From Codonopsis lanceolata (taxonomy: Eukaryota > Streptophyta > Magnoliopsida > Asterales > Campanulaceae): a stretch of DNA of 64,000 nt. Where the stretch lies: contig CM028377.1 of assembly GCA_013146195.2 (NCBI GenBank), positions 100,648,435-100,712,434 of the forward strand, read 5' to 3'. The notes below the pieces were generated by a model. It was not told where the DNA came from. It saw only the letters and a program-made list of their open reading frames with translations, and made no database searches. The position numbers and the translations under genes are program-made. Positions 1 to 11,789 of the stretch are shown in pieces. Positions within the stretch are counted from its first letter, which is position 1. Each line of letters starts with the position of its first letter.

Positions 1-2
1 CC

Positions 3-1388
3 TATGTTGAGCATAATCAAACGAAAAGGGAAGAAGTTTGGTTTCTCGACTCCGGCTGCAGCAATCACATGACAGGGAATAGTGAATGGTTCCTGGAGCT
101 GAACTCGGGATTTCGACAATCTGTAAAACTTGGAAATGACACAAGGATGAAGGTTATGGGAAAAGGAAGCATTCGGCTGCAAGTAAATGGCTTTACTCAG
201 GTAATATCAGATGTCTATTACATTCTTGAGCTTAAGAATAACTTGTTGAGCATAGGGCAACTTCAAGAAAAAGGGTTATCTATTTTGATTCAACATGGAA
301 CTTGCAAAGTATATCACCCTAGGAGAGGATTGATTATGCACACTGATATGAGTGGGAATAGAATGTTTTACTTGTTATCATCTATCACACCAAAAGTTTA
401 TGCATGCTTTCAAGTTGAGTCAGAAAATGAGTCACATCTTTGGCACTGTCGATTTGGACATTTGAACTATAAGGGATTGAGAACGCTTGCTCATAAGAAG
501 ATGGTCGACGGTTTGCCCCTTCTCAAGACACCAAAAAGGGTATGTGCAGATTGCTTAATAGGTAAGCAACACAGAGAGTCGATGCCAAAGAGAAGTACGT
601 GGAGAGCATCAAATAAGCTTCAACTCGCCTTGACGCAGACATATGTGGGCCTATCAAACCATCTTCAAACAAAGGATAAAAGGTATATCTTAAGTTTTAT
701 TGATGACTTTACTCGTAAAACTTGGATTTACTTTTTACATGAAAAATCAGAGGCATTTGCTATGTTTAAAAGTTTTAAAGTTAGTGTTGAAAAAGAAATT
801 GGTGCGTGTATAACGTGTTTGAGAACAGATCGAGGTGGTGAGTTTACTTCAGATGAATTTGGAGAATTTTGCGAGACTGAAGGGATACGTAGACAATTGA
901 CTGCAGCCTATACTCCTCAACAAAATGGAGTTGCTGAGAGGAAAAATAGGACGATAATGAATATGGTTAGATCTATGTTGACTAAGAAGAAAGTTCCCAA
1001 AAAGTTCTGGCCTGAAGCTGTGAGATGGAGTGTTCATGTTCTTAATAGGTGTCCTACTGTAGCAGTGCAAAACAAAACTCCAGAAGAAGCATGGAGTGGC
1101 GTGAAACCAACAGTGGAGTATTTTCGAGTGTTCGGATGTGTAGCCCATGTCCACATACCAGATCAGAAAAGGAGTAAGTTGGATGATAAAAGTAAGAAAT
1201 ATGTTTTATTGGGGGTAAGCGATGAATCAAAGGCCTATAGACTCTTTGATCCAGTCTCCAAGAAAATTATTGTTAGCAAAGACGTGGTGTTTGAAGAAGG
1301 AGAAAGTTGGAATTGGGGCAGATCTGAAGAAGAATGCAAGATGGATATTTTGGATTGGGGAGATGATGAAGATGTATGTGAAACATGA
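3..1388 (+). pseudogene. copia Pol: protease end, GAG-pre-integrase, integrase
   Basis: The frame is open from base 3. It begins just before the aspartic protease signature DSGCSNHM (bases 46-69), so the first ATG at 69 is not a true start. Next comes the histidine/cysteine zinc region (HLWHCRFGHL, then CADCLIGKQH) at about 430-570. The integrase core follows with RTDRGGEF and the QQNGVAERKNR segment. The first integrase Asp, normally a few residues upstream of a Gly-Pro-like turn, appears replaced (LALTQTYVG). A TGA at 1386 ends the frame; related coding sequence continues in another frame. Confidence 0.9.
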
Positions 1389-1389
1389 G

Positions 1390-3154
1390 AGGAGTCTGAT
1401 CAAGATGATGAAGCAAACAATGATACGCACCAAGCAGTTCTCAAGTGACAAGTCCAAATCCGACTCACCTCGAATGTGCCAAGTAATAATGGTCGTGAAG
1501 CTTTAGTTGAAGGAGGTTAGGAGATACTAGACAACCAATTTGGATGGAAGATTATGAGACTGGAGAAGGCTTGTCTGATGAAGATGCTTTGAATGCTATG
1601 ATGATGGTGACAGTTGATGATCCACTTACATTTGAGGAAGCTGTTATGTGCAAGAAATGGAGAGATGCAATGGTGGCGAAAATTGAATCTATAGAGAAGA
1701 ACAAGACATGAGAGTTGACTGATTTGCCAAGTGGAGTAAAGCCAATTGGGGTTAAGTGGGTCTTCAAAACCAAACTTAATGAGAATGGAGAGATAGACAA
1801 GTTTAAAGCAAGATTGGTGGCGAAAGGGTATTCCCAAAGAATACGGAGTGATTACACCAAGTATTTGCGCCAGTGGCAAGACTTGATACTATTCGTTTGA
1901 TACTCGCTATGGAAGCTCAGTTCAATTGGGATATTTTTGAGTTAGATTTGAAGAGCGCATTTCTCCACGGAGAGCTTAAAGAGGAAGTGTTTCTTCATCA
2001 GTCTGTTGGTTTTGTAAAGAAAGGTGAAGAAAGCAAAGTTTACAAGTTAAGAAAGGCACTATATGGCCTTAAGCAGGCGCCGAGGGCATGGTTCAGCAAG
2101 ATAGAAGCTTATTTTATTCGAGAAGGCTTCGAGAGGTGCTCTTGTGAACACACACTGTTTACAAAATCAAAGGAAGGAGGTAAATTTTTAATAGTGAGCC
2201 TTTATGTTGATGATTTAATATATACTGGAAATGATAGGAACATGTGTGAGGAGTTTAAAAGTTTAATGATGTTAGAATTCGATATGTCTGACTTGGGAAG
2301 AATGAGGTACTTTCTTGGAGTCGAGGTTGTACAGAGTTCTGGTGGGATTTTTATATGTCAAAGAAAATATGCTCGTGAAATTCTAGCAAGATTTGGCATG
2401 GAAAACAGTAATGCAGTGAAAAATCCCATTGTTCCAGGAACAAAATTGCAAAAAGATGAAGCTGGAGTCAAAGTTGATCCAACCATGTTTAAACAATTAG
2501 TTGGCAGTCTCATGTATTTGACTGCAACTCGGCCCGATCTGATGTATGCAGTAAGTTTGATTAGCAGGTTCATGTCTTGTCCAACAAAGGCTCATTGGCT
2601 TGCAGCAAAGAGGATATTGAGGTATGTGAGAGGGACAACCGAGCTAGGCATTTTCTACAAGAAAAATGCACATTCGTGTCTTGTAGCTTATCGATAGTGA
2701 TTTTGCGGTGACTTGGATGATCGCAAAAGCACATCCGCTACGCTTTTCTTGCTTGGTTCGGAGCGCTTTAGTGGTCCTCGAAAAACAGCCAGTAGTTACA
2801 TTGTCTACTACTGAGGCCGAATATATCGCAGCTGTATTTTGTGCTTGTCAGTGTGTTTGGCTTAGAAGAGTCGTAGAAAAGCTTGGTCTTAAGGAGGATA
2901 AGAGCACTGTGATTCAATGTGACAACAATTCCACTATACAATTGTCCAAGAATCCGGTATTTCATGGAAAAAGCAAGCATATTGATGTAAGGTTCCATTT
3001 TCTGAGGGATTTGGTGAAAGATGGAGTTGTTGAGTTGAACTATTGCAGCTCACAGATTCAAGTTGCAGACATAATGACGAAGCCACTCAAATTGGAGCAG
3101 TTCTTGAGACTTCGTAAGATGTTGGGAATGATTGAAGCTTCAGAAGTAAACTAA
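1390..3154 (+). pseudogene. copia Pol: reverse transcriptase and RNase H
   Basis: The connecting region (about 1540-1710) has an in-frame TGA where the family has Trp (before ELTDLPSGVKPIG). The RT then starts (VKWVFKTK), and a frameshift near 1862 separates it from FAPVARLDTIR. The main RT frame, 1873-2697, has the LKSAFLHGELKEEVF and YVDDLIYTGND motifs; the latter is the catalytic Asp pair. A further frameshift near 2690 separates it from RNase H. That domain continues in shifted frame through TLSTTEAEYIAA to VADIMTKPL and stops at 3152-3154. At least four lesions are visible, so it is non-functional. Confidence 0.9.
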
Positions 3155-3188
3155 ATGTTATTACATCTAGTTTAAGGGAGGCTGAGAA

Positions 3189-3453
3189 TGTTAGAATAAG
3201 TTTGTTAGGATTTCTATTTTATCTGTTATGTTTTTAGTTCAGCTAGTTTGTTAATAAAGTCCTATTCTTTAGGGACATACAGATACGATTTAGATTGTTT
3301 TGATTCCCTACTTTGTAGGCCTTGACAACGTAGGTATTGTTAAGCACTTTGTTTTTCTGTTATTGTAAGGCTATAAAGCCAGCATCTTGGTTTTAATCGA
3401 AGCACACATTCCTTTAGCAAATACATTTTGTGTGAGATTTTGGTGTTCAAACA
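3189..3453 (+). repeat. 3' LTR of the copia element
   Basis: A purine-rich tract (about 3172-3188) precedes TGTTAGAATAAG at 3189. The LTR probably ends with CA at 3449 or 3453, giving about 261-265 bp. A TATA-like CTATAAAGCC lies at 3371-3380. The partner LTR is outside the window, so the right boundary is approximate. Confidence 0.7.
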
Positions 3454-3488
3454 AAGATGAGCATAATTAAAGTTAGGACCAATAGATA

Positions 3489-3598
3489 GTTGCATCGGAT
3501 ATTGCAATATGCACCATCATATTTTTCAATGCACCGCATGCTATGTTGCATCGGATATTGCAATGCACCATCATATTTTTCAATGCACCGCATGCTAT
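3489..3598 (+). repeat. two-copy tandem repeat, 54-56 bp unit
   Basis: Copy 1 is 3489-3544 and copy 2 is 3545-3598; they differ by a 2-bp indel. Each contains TTGCATCGGATATTGCAAT and TTCAATGCACCGCATGCTAT. It sits inside the right-end fragment of a Mutator-like element. Confidence 0.9.
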
Positions 3599-3730
3599 GT
3601 GCGTGGTTTTCCTTTTATTAAGGGTATCTTCGTTATTTTGTCTTCAAAGTGTACTTTACCTGTTAAATAAAAATATATGTGACCTTAGTGGTTGAAAATA
3701 TCTCAAAAGGGACAGGCCCAAATTTCTCCC
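3489..3730. mobile_element. Mutator-like non-autonomous element, right part (copy A)
   Basis: The right end (about 3610-3730) matches the right ends near 22330-22450 and 24270-24400: a segment around GTGTACTTTACC(T/G)GTTAAATA, then GGNNAGGCCCAAATT and TTCTCCC. The left end is not recognisable, probably lost beside the copia LTR. Confidence 0.6.
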
Positions 3731-4041
3731 AAACTGAACCTCTCGGTTTGGTTTGGACCGTTTGGTTCCACTTTGGATTTAGAAATACCTCTCATAATGG
3801 TTTGGTAGCGGTTTTAGTTCAACAAGTTAAATGTATGTGTACATTAATTTGATATCTGATTGATGCTCAACCTTTTCCATAAAAAAGATTGAAAACATAC
3901 AAAAAAAGAAAAAGGAAAAGAGACATCAAAGTTTAATTGGGGATAGTTGGGTTCACTTTGAACTGTCAAAACAAAGTGAAATGTACTAATGTATAGAGAG
4001 AACATTAAAAATTGTACTGTACAATGTAAAAATATATTTGG
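3731..4041. other. intergenic, no gene seen
   Basis: AT-rich sequence downstream of the IQD gene's stop codon. It presumably includes that gene's 3' UTR. No ORF or repeat is recognised. Confidence 0.5.
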
Positions 4042-4855
4042 TCAATGAGTAGGCGACCAATTGTCGAGGAGCTGCCGTGCTCGGACGGTGACCTGCAACC
4101 GTGCAAGTGCATGCATGCATTCCAATGCTAAATGTGCTTGTCTTCTCACCAAAACCCCTCTAACCACTGCCTGCAGCTTCACCAGGCTTCTCAATGCTCT
4201 GTATGCCCTCCTTGCCTATATATTTTACCCATTCCAACAAAAGTAAAATAAAAATAAAACATCAGCCAACAAATTTAGAAATTCAAACGTACTGAGAGTT
4301 TGACAGGATGGAAGTAATGCAAGTACTAAAAGGAGAAGAACTTGTGTGTGAGTCGTCGCGAGCACCAACGAGTTCATGCAAGGACCAGGGCCATGGGGCA
4401 AAAACGAGCCAGGCCAACTGTGGTTGCATTTTGGAAATGCAAATCTACTGTAACTTGTTATTTGTGAGCTCGTTGGTGCTCAATCGGTAGCTCGCTCACT
4501 ATGAAAATACACAAGTTTTTGAATGAAATTATAAGTCATTATACAGCGGAATATATACGAGATGACTCCTGAAGTATGCTTGAATCTTGGTGGCTGCAAT
4601 ATCTTCTACGGACATTAACATATCATCCTCCGGCTTCTGAGTTGCTGGTGACGATATTGCATTTATATTTGTGTACTGGTCAATGACCACGATATCATCG
4701 ACTTCTTCTTCTTTTCTGGTTGTTGGTTCTTCGGTGAAGCTTGAATTAGCTAGAGTGTTGTTAGCATGGAGAACTATGATAGTCTCCCGACGAGGCGATG
4801 CCCGGAGAAACTTCTTCCTGAGAATGCCGAGCCAACTTTTCCTGGATATTCCCAT
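4042..4855 (-). CDS. short IQD-type calmodulin-binding protein, two exons
   Basis: IQD proteins bind calmodulin through IQ motifs and are commonly linked to microtubules, plasma membrane or nucleus. Exon 1 (4855-4559, 99 codons) starts MGISRKSWLGILRKKF, a basic N-terminus typical of the family, and ends inside the IQ motif (ATKIQAYFRSHL). A GT donor follows at 4558. An AG acceptor at 4217-4216 leads into exon 2 (4215-4042), which reads ARRAYRALRSLVKLQ, then VVRGVLVRRQAHLALECM, the core of the IQ67 domain, in phase 0. An intron at this point inside the IQ motif is characteristic of IQD genes. The product would be 156 residues. Most IQDs are 300-500 residues, so this is either a naturally short member or has lost its C-terminal exons; the last residues (DNWSPTH) look unrelated to the family. 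No lesion breaks the frame. Confidence 0.8.
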
Positions 4856-5193
4856 TCTTCCCTTCTCTCTATTTTCACTTCCTAATGGGATATTTTTTTG
4901 AGCATTTTCAGGTTTTGGAGCATTGAGATCGATCACTTGGAATTTGTAAAGAATGGGGAAAAGGTAAGAAGTAGGCGTAAAGGTTGGAAGATGTGCGCAA
5001 CATGTTTAATTTTGAGGACTAAATCTTCACCTTTTTTCAAAGTTTTTGGCACTGCCCAAAAGAACGTGGCGGGATGAATTCCAATCCAAGCCAAGCTCCT
5101 GCATTCCTGACTCTTGAGTCCTGCCTACGGGTTCCACTGCCATAGCCGATGTTGGACCACCTAATTTCTAAAGCCCAATCCACCTATTATTAT
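4856..5193. other. upstream region of the IQD gene
   Basis: On the minus strand this would hold the IQD promoter and 5' UTR. The frame is open upstream of the ATG to 4936, but that extension (MIDLNAPKP...) lacks family character, so the start at 4855 is preferred. No clear TATA box was identified. Confidence 0.4.
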
Positions 5194-6240
5194 GGGATAA
5201 ATTCGGGCCGGCCTATTTAAATTCCTAATCCAACGGTTTTTTTTATTGGTGAAATTAGAAAATTTACAGATCGATCAACTTTTTAAAGTTTTTAATCGTT
5301 AAAATATATTTATTTTTAACTAGAAAAAGTCACTTTTGGTGGAAAAATAACTATGATACCTTTAATAAACCGTAGGCGCGTTACTCAGGTCATTATTTTT
5401 ACACTGCGGTTAATCAATTTTATTGTTTTATTTTTTGCGCTGCGGTTCAATAGTTTAATTGCACCACGATTCATCAATTTTATTACATTAATTTTACACC
5501 ACGGTTCAATAGTTTAACTGCCTAGTTTAATGACACTGTGGTTCATTAATTTCATTACATTAATTTTACACCACAGTTCAATAGTTTAATTATGTAGTTT
5601 AATTGTACCGCGATTCAATAATGTTTGTACCATAATTTATCAATTTTATTGCATTAATTTTTGCACCGCGGTTCAATAGCTTAATTGTGTAGTTTAATTG
5701 TATCGTGATTCATCAATTTTATTGCATTATTTTTTGCACTGCGATTCAAAATAGTTTAACTGTCTGGTCTAATTGCAACACGGTTTAAAATCGTAATGAA
5801 ACATACTATGTCCTTAGTCTTCTTCTTCTTTCTCCTCCGTCGTAAGCCTTCTTATTCCTCTTCCTTCGCTTTCATCCCTACTGTGAAAATCCTCCAACCC
5901 AACACATTTTCATTCAAGTTTCATAGATAATGATTCAAAACTTGTTTACCTTTCTGGGAACCCACAGAAGGAGCACTACCCCTCGACCCCTCGCGACCGA
6001 CCGGCGGTCGATCCTCATTTCGCTTGCGCAACAATAGTGATTTTCGAATCCAAATTGTGTTTTCGGAGCTATTGAATGAGACGATGACATTTATAGAACA
6101 ATATTTCAAAAAGTGGTCTTTTGCGGTTGAAAAAAAGAATGATGGACTTTTGAGGTTAAAAACTTTGAAAATGGACCCACCTCGTAATTTTATCGAAAAT
6201 TCAGTAGGTCCACTTTTAAAGTGTTCAATCACTACAGCCT
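5194..6240. mobile_element. Mutator-like non-autonomous element (copy B)
   Basis: The left terminus GGGATAAATTCGGGCCGG (5194-5211) matches the family consensus derived from copies D and E and the reverse-complemented ends of A and C. Internally it has AACTATGATACC, a minisatellite (5388-5780), a pyrimidine-rich CTTCTTCTTTCTCC stretch and a right segment with TTTGCGGTTGAAAAAAAG. All recur in the same order in copy C. There is no transposase. The right end is blurred where it meets copy C. Confidence 0.65.
5388..5780 (+). repeat. internal minisatellite of copy B, CACCGCGGTTCAAT type
   Basis: About five degenerate copies of a roughly 70-100 bp unit. It alternates CACCGCGGTTCAATAGTTTA with TGATTCATCAATTTTATTGC. 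Variants of the CCGCGNTTCA core occur about ten times. Confidence 0.8.
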
Positions 6241-6899
6241 AATGTTTTTTTTCAACCGAAAAGTTACTTTGGGGGCAAATGACTATGATACCCTTAATGA
6301 ACCGAAGGCACGCACAAAGGTCACTTACTCGGTGAATCGCGCTTACATCAAATTTTGCACTGCGTGATTCATCATTTTAATTCCATAATCCAAATTTGTA
6401 CCATGATGAAATAATATTTGCATCGCGATACATAAGTTTTAATTACCAAATCAATTTTTCCATCGTGATGAATTAATTTTTTGTATCGTGATGAAACAAT
6501 TTTACACCGCGATACATATGTTTCTAATTTTGCACCGCGATAAATAGATTTTTGTACCGCGATACAAAAGCATAAAAAACCGCTTTACGCCCTCCACCTT
6601 CTTCTTCCATCTCCTCCGTCAGAACCTTCTTCTTCATCCTCCTTCTCCGCCTTCATCCCAACGAAAAATCATTCAACCCAACACGATCATCCATTATAAC
6701 TTCAGTATTTCATGAATTAAAAAACCATTTACCTTTCATTGCGACAATCGTGATTTTCGAACTCACTAGAGTTGTGAAACAAGATGATATGGGCATTTTA
6801 GGAACAATTTTTTAAAAATGGACTTTAGCGGTTGATGAAAAGAACAACTGGACTGAGAGGTTAAATATTTGTGAAAGGCAATCGGCCCACAATTTCTCC
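6241..6899. mobile_element. Mutator-like non-autonomous element (copy C)
   Basis: It is homologous to copy B over the GACTATGATACCC start, the internal minisatellite (about 6340-6560, CACCGCGATACAT type), the CTTCTTCTTCC stretch and the right end. That end closes with ATCGGCCCACAATTTCTCC, the reverse complement of the family terminus. B and C lie directly head to tail. The left end of C is not identifiable. Confidence 0.6.
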
Positions 6900-7445
6900 T
6901 TTTTGATTCACCTAGAAGGTTTACATGTTGCACGTGGTTGTAATGATTTTTAAAAGTGATTTGTTAGTTCATTCATTTTTTTGTTGACTTTTAATTATTA
7001 GATTTTTGTGTGTTTAATCTTTACAAATTTTGAGACTTATAAATTATGTTGTTGTGTGTTTAGCATTTCGATATCACTTGTTTTGGTCATTTATGTACTT
7101 TAGTCATTGTATAGCAACGTATCTTACACATTTGTCTTTTGTTGGTTATTTTTAATCTCTTTTTAATACCAAACATGAATTCATTAATTTTATCCGTGTG
7201 TAAATTGAAAACAATTAAACTTACTATCTTAGATAAACACATTGTTGTTGGAGACTTTACTTATGTCAAGCTTCCGAATTTATGACTTTATTTTAAAAAT
7301 AATATTGTTGGAGGATCAAACTCGAACCCCAAAGTATATAGTAACGTTGCACTAAAATAAAATTTCACCAAAGTATCTATGAAGTCCCACTTTGCCACAC
7401 CCAACCTAACGCCCGAGCCCAAGAGCCCGACCGCTACGTGTAGCC
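6900..7445. other. AT-rich intergenic sequence up to the gap
   Basis: No gene is recognised. The last 100 bases are more GC-rich. They include a segment similar to sequence just right of the gap (AAAATAAAATTTCACC versus ATAAAATTTCATTAG), which suggests duplication or misassembly at the gap. Confidence 0.5.
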
Positions 7446-7545
7446 NNNNNNNNNNNNNNNNNNNNNNNNNNNNNNNNNNNNNNNNNNNNNNNNNNNNNNN
7501 NNNNNNNNNNNNNNNNNNNNNNNNNNNNNNNNNNNNNNNNNNNNN
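7446..7545. other. assembly gap, 100 N
   Basis: Exactly 100 undetermined bases, a conventional placeholder for a gap of unknown size. It falls in the pol region of the Sirevirus-like element, so sequence of unknown length is missing. Confidence 0.99.
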
Positions 7546-8060
7546 ATAAAATTTCATTAGTGTATCCAAAAATAATATCATCAACATAAATTTGGACTAG
7601 TAAAATATTACCTTTGTGCTTCAAAGAGAAAAGAGTGTCAATTTTACCTCTTTGAAAACCTTTTTCCATAAGAAATTTGATAGAGTTTCGCACTCAAGCT
7701 CTTGGTGTTGCTTAAGACATAAAGGGCTTTTCTTAATTTGTAGACATAGTCTTTTTTGAGGTCAATGAATCCAGAGGTTGTTCAACAAATACTTGTTTTT
7801 TTGTCTCCATTTAAGAATGCACTTTTCACGTCCATTTGATATACCTTGAAGTCTTTGAAGGTTGCATAGGCAAGAAATAGTCCGATGGCTTCAAGTCTAG
7901 CCAGCCTGGTCATAGTCAATGCCCTCCTCCTGCCTATAACCTTGAGCAACCAACCTTGCTTTATTTCTTGTAACATTTCCTTCTTCATCCAATTTGTTTC
8001 TAAACACCCATTTTGTTCCAATGACTTGTTGATCTGTATCAAAGCACAAGTTCCCAAACT
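7546..8060 (-). pseudogene. Sirevirus-like reverse transcriptase remnant
   Basis: On the minus strand, VYQMDVKSAFLNG (near 7830) marks the start of the RT palm. NILLVQIYVDDIIFG (near 7580-7620), with the YVDD catalytic pair, lies further downstream. Stops and frameshifts separate the two. The 3' part runs into the N gap. Confidence 0.85.
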
Positions 8061-8379
8061 TCATCTTTCAAACCGATCGGCTTTTCTGCATAGCCCTCAA
8101 TCCACCGAGGATCTTCCAAGGCTTCATCAATTTTTTAGGTTCACATGCAGTTTCATTTCTGAGCTACTGTTCTTAGACCAAAGAATGGGTCTCCAATGAT
8201 ATTTGAAACCTGATGGTGTCTAGCTTCCCTAATTTCCCTTGGAAGATCAAGAGACTTAGTTTGTATAGGTAAAGAGGGAGTGTGTCAGCTTGACCTGAAT
8301 GACTTCAGACTAAGTGCGTCACCGATCGATCTATTGATAGGATGAGGATTGTCGCTTGGTCGGTGGTGTCGATCGATTG

Positions 8380-9130
8380 ACTCATTTCGAGGGTTTAAAG
8401 GTTCTCAGAAGGTGTGAAGATGGAGGATTATTTTGAATTGAACCTGTAATATTTCCTGTCTCAAATATCTCAAAATGGTTAGTAACATCAGGAGTTTCAT
8501 AATGCTCAATTAAACTTGATTCATCAAAATTGACATGCATAGATTCAACAATTACTTGAGTTTTCTTATTAAAAACTCTATATGTTTTTACTATGTTTGG
8601 CATAGCCAACAAAAAATACCTTCATCGACTTTTTTTCAAATTTACCTTCTCAGGTCTCCACCATTGTAATGAATGAAGCATTTACACCCAAAGATTTTAA
8701 AGTAAGCAATATTTGAGTTCTACCTCTCCAAATTTCATAAGGAGTCTTACCATGAAATTTGTTTATAAGAGATCTATTTTGAGTGAAACATGAAGGTTGA
8801 TGCCTTTCGCCTAAAAATATTTTGGCAATTTTGCTTCAGCCTAACATTGTTTTACCCGCTTCGATCAAAGTCCCGTTTCTTCCTTTCGCCTATACCATTT
8901 TGTCATGGAGTTCTTATCATTAAAAGTTATGATCAATTCCATGATCATCACAGTATGTGTCCATCCCAAGATTTTTGAATTCGCACTCATTGTCGATCTA
9001 ACACTTATGATCTCACATTCTTTTGAGTTTGAAGGATTCTCAATAGGAAGTGAGAATGCCGTAAGTCTCATCTTTGGTTTGCATCATTTCAACCCAAGTA
9101 TATCTAGAATAGTCATCCACAACAACTAAT
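8380..9130 (-). pseudogene. Sirevirus-like integrase remnant
   Basis: The minus-strand segment at 8612-8382 includes KTYRVFNKKTQVIVESMHV, the post-integrase 'adhesive' region typical of copia integrase C-termini. Around 8870-9070 a frameshifted stretch includes the HTVMIMELIITF-like region. It corresponds to the central integrase segment that precedes PQQNG in intact elements. It is heavily mutated. Confidence 0.65.
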
Positions 9131-11029
9131 GTATACTGCTTCCTCCTGCTTGCAGTAGTTACAGGCCAAATAAATCCATGTGTAGAAGCTCAAGAGTTCT
9201 TTGGTAGAAAGACATGGTTTTGGTTAAAAGGAACTTTGTTATTTTTCCTAAAATACAAGCATCACATTTTTGTTAGAAGGACAATTTATGGAAGGCAAAC
9301 CTTTTACCAAATCTCCTTTTGAAAGTTTTGAAAGATACTTAAAGTTTAAATGCAAAGCCTTTTGTGCCAAAGCCATGAATTTTTGAAATATTATTTGCTA
9401 CAAGACAAATTTGATTATTGCTATTTAAGGAAAGTAAATCTATAGCAAAACATTCCTTTTTCTTGTACCGAAGCAAAATTTCATTTGAGAGACTGCTTTT
9501 GATGAAACAATGTGGTGGAGAATGAACAGCCTCATACCTTTATCACGTAATTGTGAGATACTTAGAAGATTGTGTTTCGACCTTGTACTAAAGAGACATT
9601 TTCAATCTTTATAGATCCTCCTCGATAATGGATCCATATCCAATAGTTTTTCCTTTGAATTGTCCCCAAAGACGTAAGGCCCTTTTTCCAGAATAATGGT
9701 CCGAGCATCCAATCGCCTAATATCCATATCGCCGGCTTGAATGTTCATCGCCCATTAACATACCCGAAATATGAATATTTAAATCATGGTACCCTTTATA
9801 CTTTTGTCCAAAGGGTTAGTTGTCTTTGGCATCCGAGACTTGCCCGAAATTGGGCTTAACTCGCCGTAAGAGGTTTAAATCTATATAAGCACTCATGTGT
9901 CTGATGACCAAACATAAAACAAATAGTGCCATTTGATGAGTTTCTTTGATTCTTTTTGATTCAAATGAGAAGAAGAACAAAATTTATTGGCTTGAACTTG
10001 TCGATTGCCGCTTACGAATCCTCCTCTTTTTGTCGGTTAGGCGACACTTGTCGATTCGTACGACATTTGTCGATTTTGAGTTAAGGGTGACTTTGGTGTT
10101 GACGAGGAAAGGCGCTTTTCATTGTTCCCTATCCTTTTTTGTTGATGTTCCTCTTGGTGATTCTTACGGGATAAGTGAATGATACTGACATTATAGACTA
10201 ATCCCTTGTTCTTTTTGAGAATCTTAGGTTCACCTTTTGGTATCGATCTCACAACTTTCATCATTTTTTGAGTATCAAGACCATGTTGATCTTCATGATC
10301 TTTACGTTGTTTGATGATAGTTTCTCACAGCTACTTTTGACTTTGAATAAGTATCAACAACATTGGTCGGTCGAAGATTTCTTTCTACAAGGTCGAGCAA
10401 TTTGAGCATCGAGATTTTGCTTGAGTCTCATATTTTTCATTGAGACTTTTAAGTTCAACAACTCTTTTTCTGAACTTTGTAAAACTCATTGATCTTTTTA
10501 AGCTCACAGTTCTCTTGAAATTCTTTCAAAGTCACTAGATAAAGAAAAAATGGATTCTTTTAAGTGTTTCAAACTTGGAATACATTTTTTGCATTTGTTC
10601 AATAAATCATCAACACTTGAGTCGATAATTTTCTCCTCACGCCTTTTGAATCATGAGTTATTTTAGCGATCCTTGGAAAGGCGACATGACTTTCTCTTAA
10701 GTTGACTTATTATTCCTTGTCCATAAAATCCATTTCCTATTTTCTTAACCACAAGCGATCGGGTTTGATGACCTTTGTCGGTTTGGGGTTTGTAATAAGG
10801 TGAGCTTGATAGCTCATTATGGGTATTTTGAGTATTTAGGACTTGGAAGCTCATTTTCGAATCATATATAGGCGGATTACGCTACAAGACCTAAATTTGC
10901 TTCTTGCTCAAAATCGGCGATTCATCTTGATGCATTTCAATCAAGTTGCAAGATTTTGATCTTACGCAGCCAAACCTTTTGTTTTTCAAAATTTAGGGAG
11001 CTCTTTTATAATACTCATTTCTTGAAAAA

Positions 11030-11400
11030 GGACGGTTTGAAGCAAAATGACCGAGCTTCTGCAGATTAAAGCATAACAATTTTTCTTTCTCAACCTTGTC
11101 TTCATTTGATTTGAAGTAAGGTTTTGAAAGTTTGGAGTAGATGGTTTTTGGAAGCTTGGAGAAGGTTTTTGATAATTTGAAGTAGACTTTTGAAAGTTTC
11201 TTTGAAGGTTTTTAAAATTCTTTTGAAAGATTTGTATTTTCTAAATTGTCTAGCAAAGCTGACAAATTCATCTTCATCAAAGTCATCATCGGCCGAGATG
11301 TAGAAGTTTTTCTTGTTTCTTCTTCTTGACTTGAATATTCCTTGAAATTTTCTCAATTTCTTGAGTTTTGAGAACTTCTTTTTCATAAATTTTTAGACTT
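11030..11400 (-). pseudogene. Sirevirus-like gag remnant with degraded zinc knuckle
   Basis: The 94-codon open segment 11386-11102 is Lys/Phe-rich (VSFARQFRKYKSFKR). It is followed on the minus strand by CFNLQKLGHFASNRP near 11050, clearly a decayed CCHC knuckle: the second and last Cys are replaced. Consistent with the C-terminal part of copia gag. Confidence 0.6.
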
Positions 11401-11776
11401 GCAACAAGACTACGTATGTGAGTTTTGTTCAAATCTCAACTTCCTTTATAGCGATCACTTTTACATGCCATCTACTTCCTAAGCGCTAAGAAAAGCGCAT
11501 ATTTAAATCTTTCATACTATAAACCTTGCCAAAGAGATGAACATACATTGCTTACCTCGAGAAATGCAGCCGTAGGCATTTTTTAAGGATTCTTTTGGAT
11601 CCTTCTTGAATGCATCAAATTCTTGTATCTGCGGTCGTATAGTTGTTAATCGCCCAGTATTAAGTCTCCTTCTACATATTCTAAGAGCATCCCAGTTTCC
11701 TTGGCGATCCAGCGGTCATTATACGCCTTAGTTTTCATCGGATATACCTTGGAAAATGATTTTTCAAAAAAGCTTA

Positions 11777-11787
11777 GCTCGATACCA
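11777..11787 (-). promoter_or_regulatory. primer-binding site, initiator tRNA-Met type
   Basis: The minus strand reads TGGTATCGAGC two bases inside the LTR end. Plant copia elements usually carry TGGTATCAGAGC, complementary to the 3' end of initiator tRNA-Met; one base is missing here. Confidence 0.75.
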
Positions 11788-11789
11788 AT

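Larger units (their letters stand above)
1..3453 (+). mobile_element. Ty1/copia LTR retrotransposon, 3' portion, decayed
   Basis: The domain order protease, GAG-pre-integrase, integrase, reverse transcriptase, RNase H, then LTR identifies a Ty1/copia element entering from the left edge. The 5' LTR, gag and start of protease lie outside the window. Several stops and frameshifts break the polyprotein, so this copy cannot move by itself. The style resembles the Tork/Tnt1 group, but that assignment is from general resemblance only. Confidence 0.93.

Noticed and set aside
4308..4490. 60-codon plus-strand open frame near the IQD gene
   Set aside because: It lies inside the IQD intron on the opposite strand and has no recognisable features.
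5388..6560. CRISPR-like array from the regularly repeated CACCGCG motif
   Set aside because: The repeats are degenerate and unevenly spaced in plant DNA, inside transposons; there are no spacers or cas genes.
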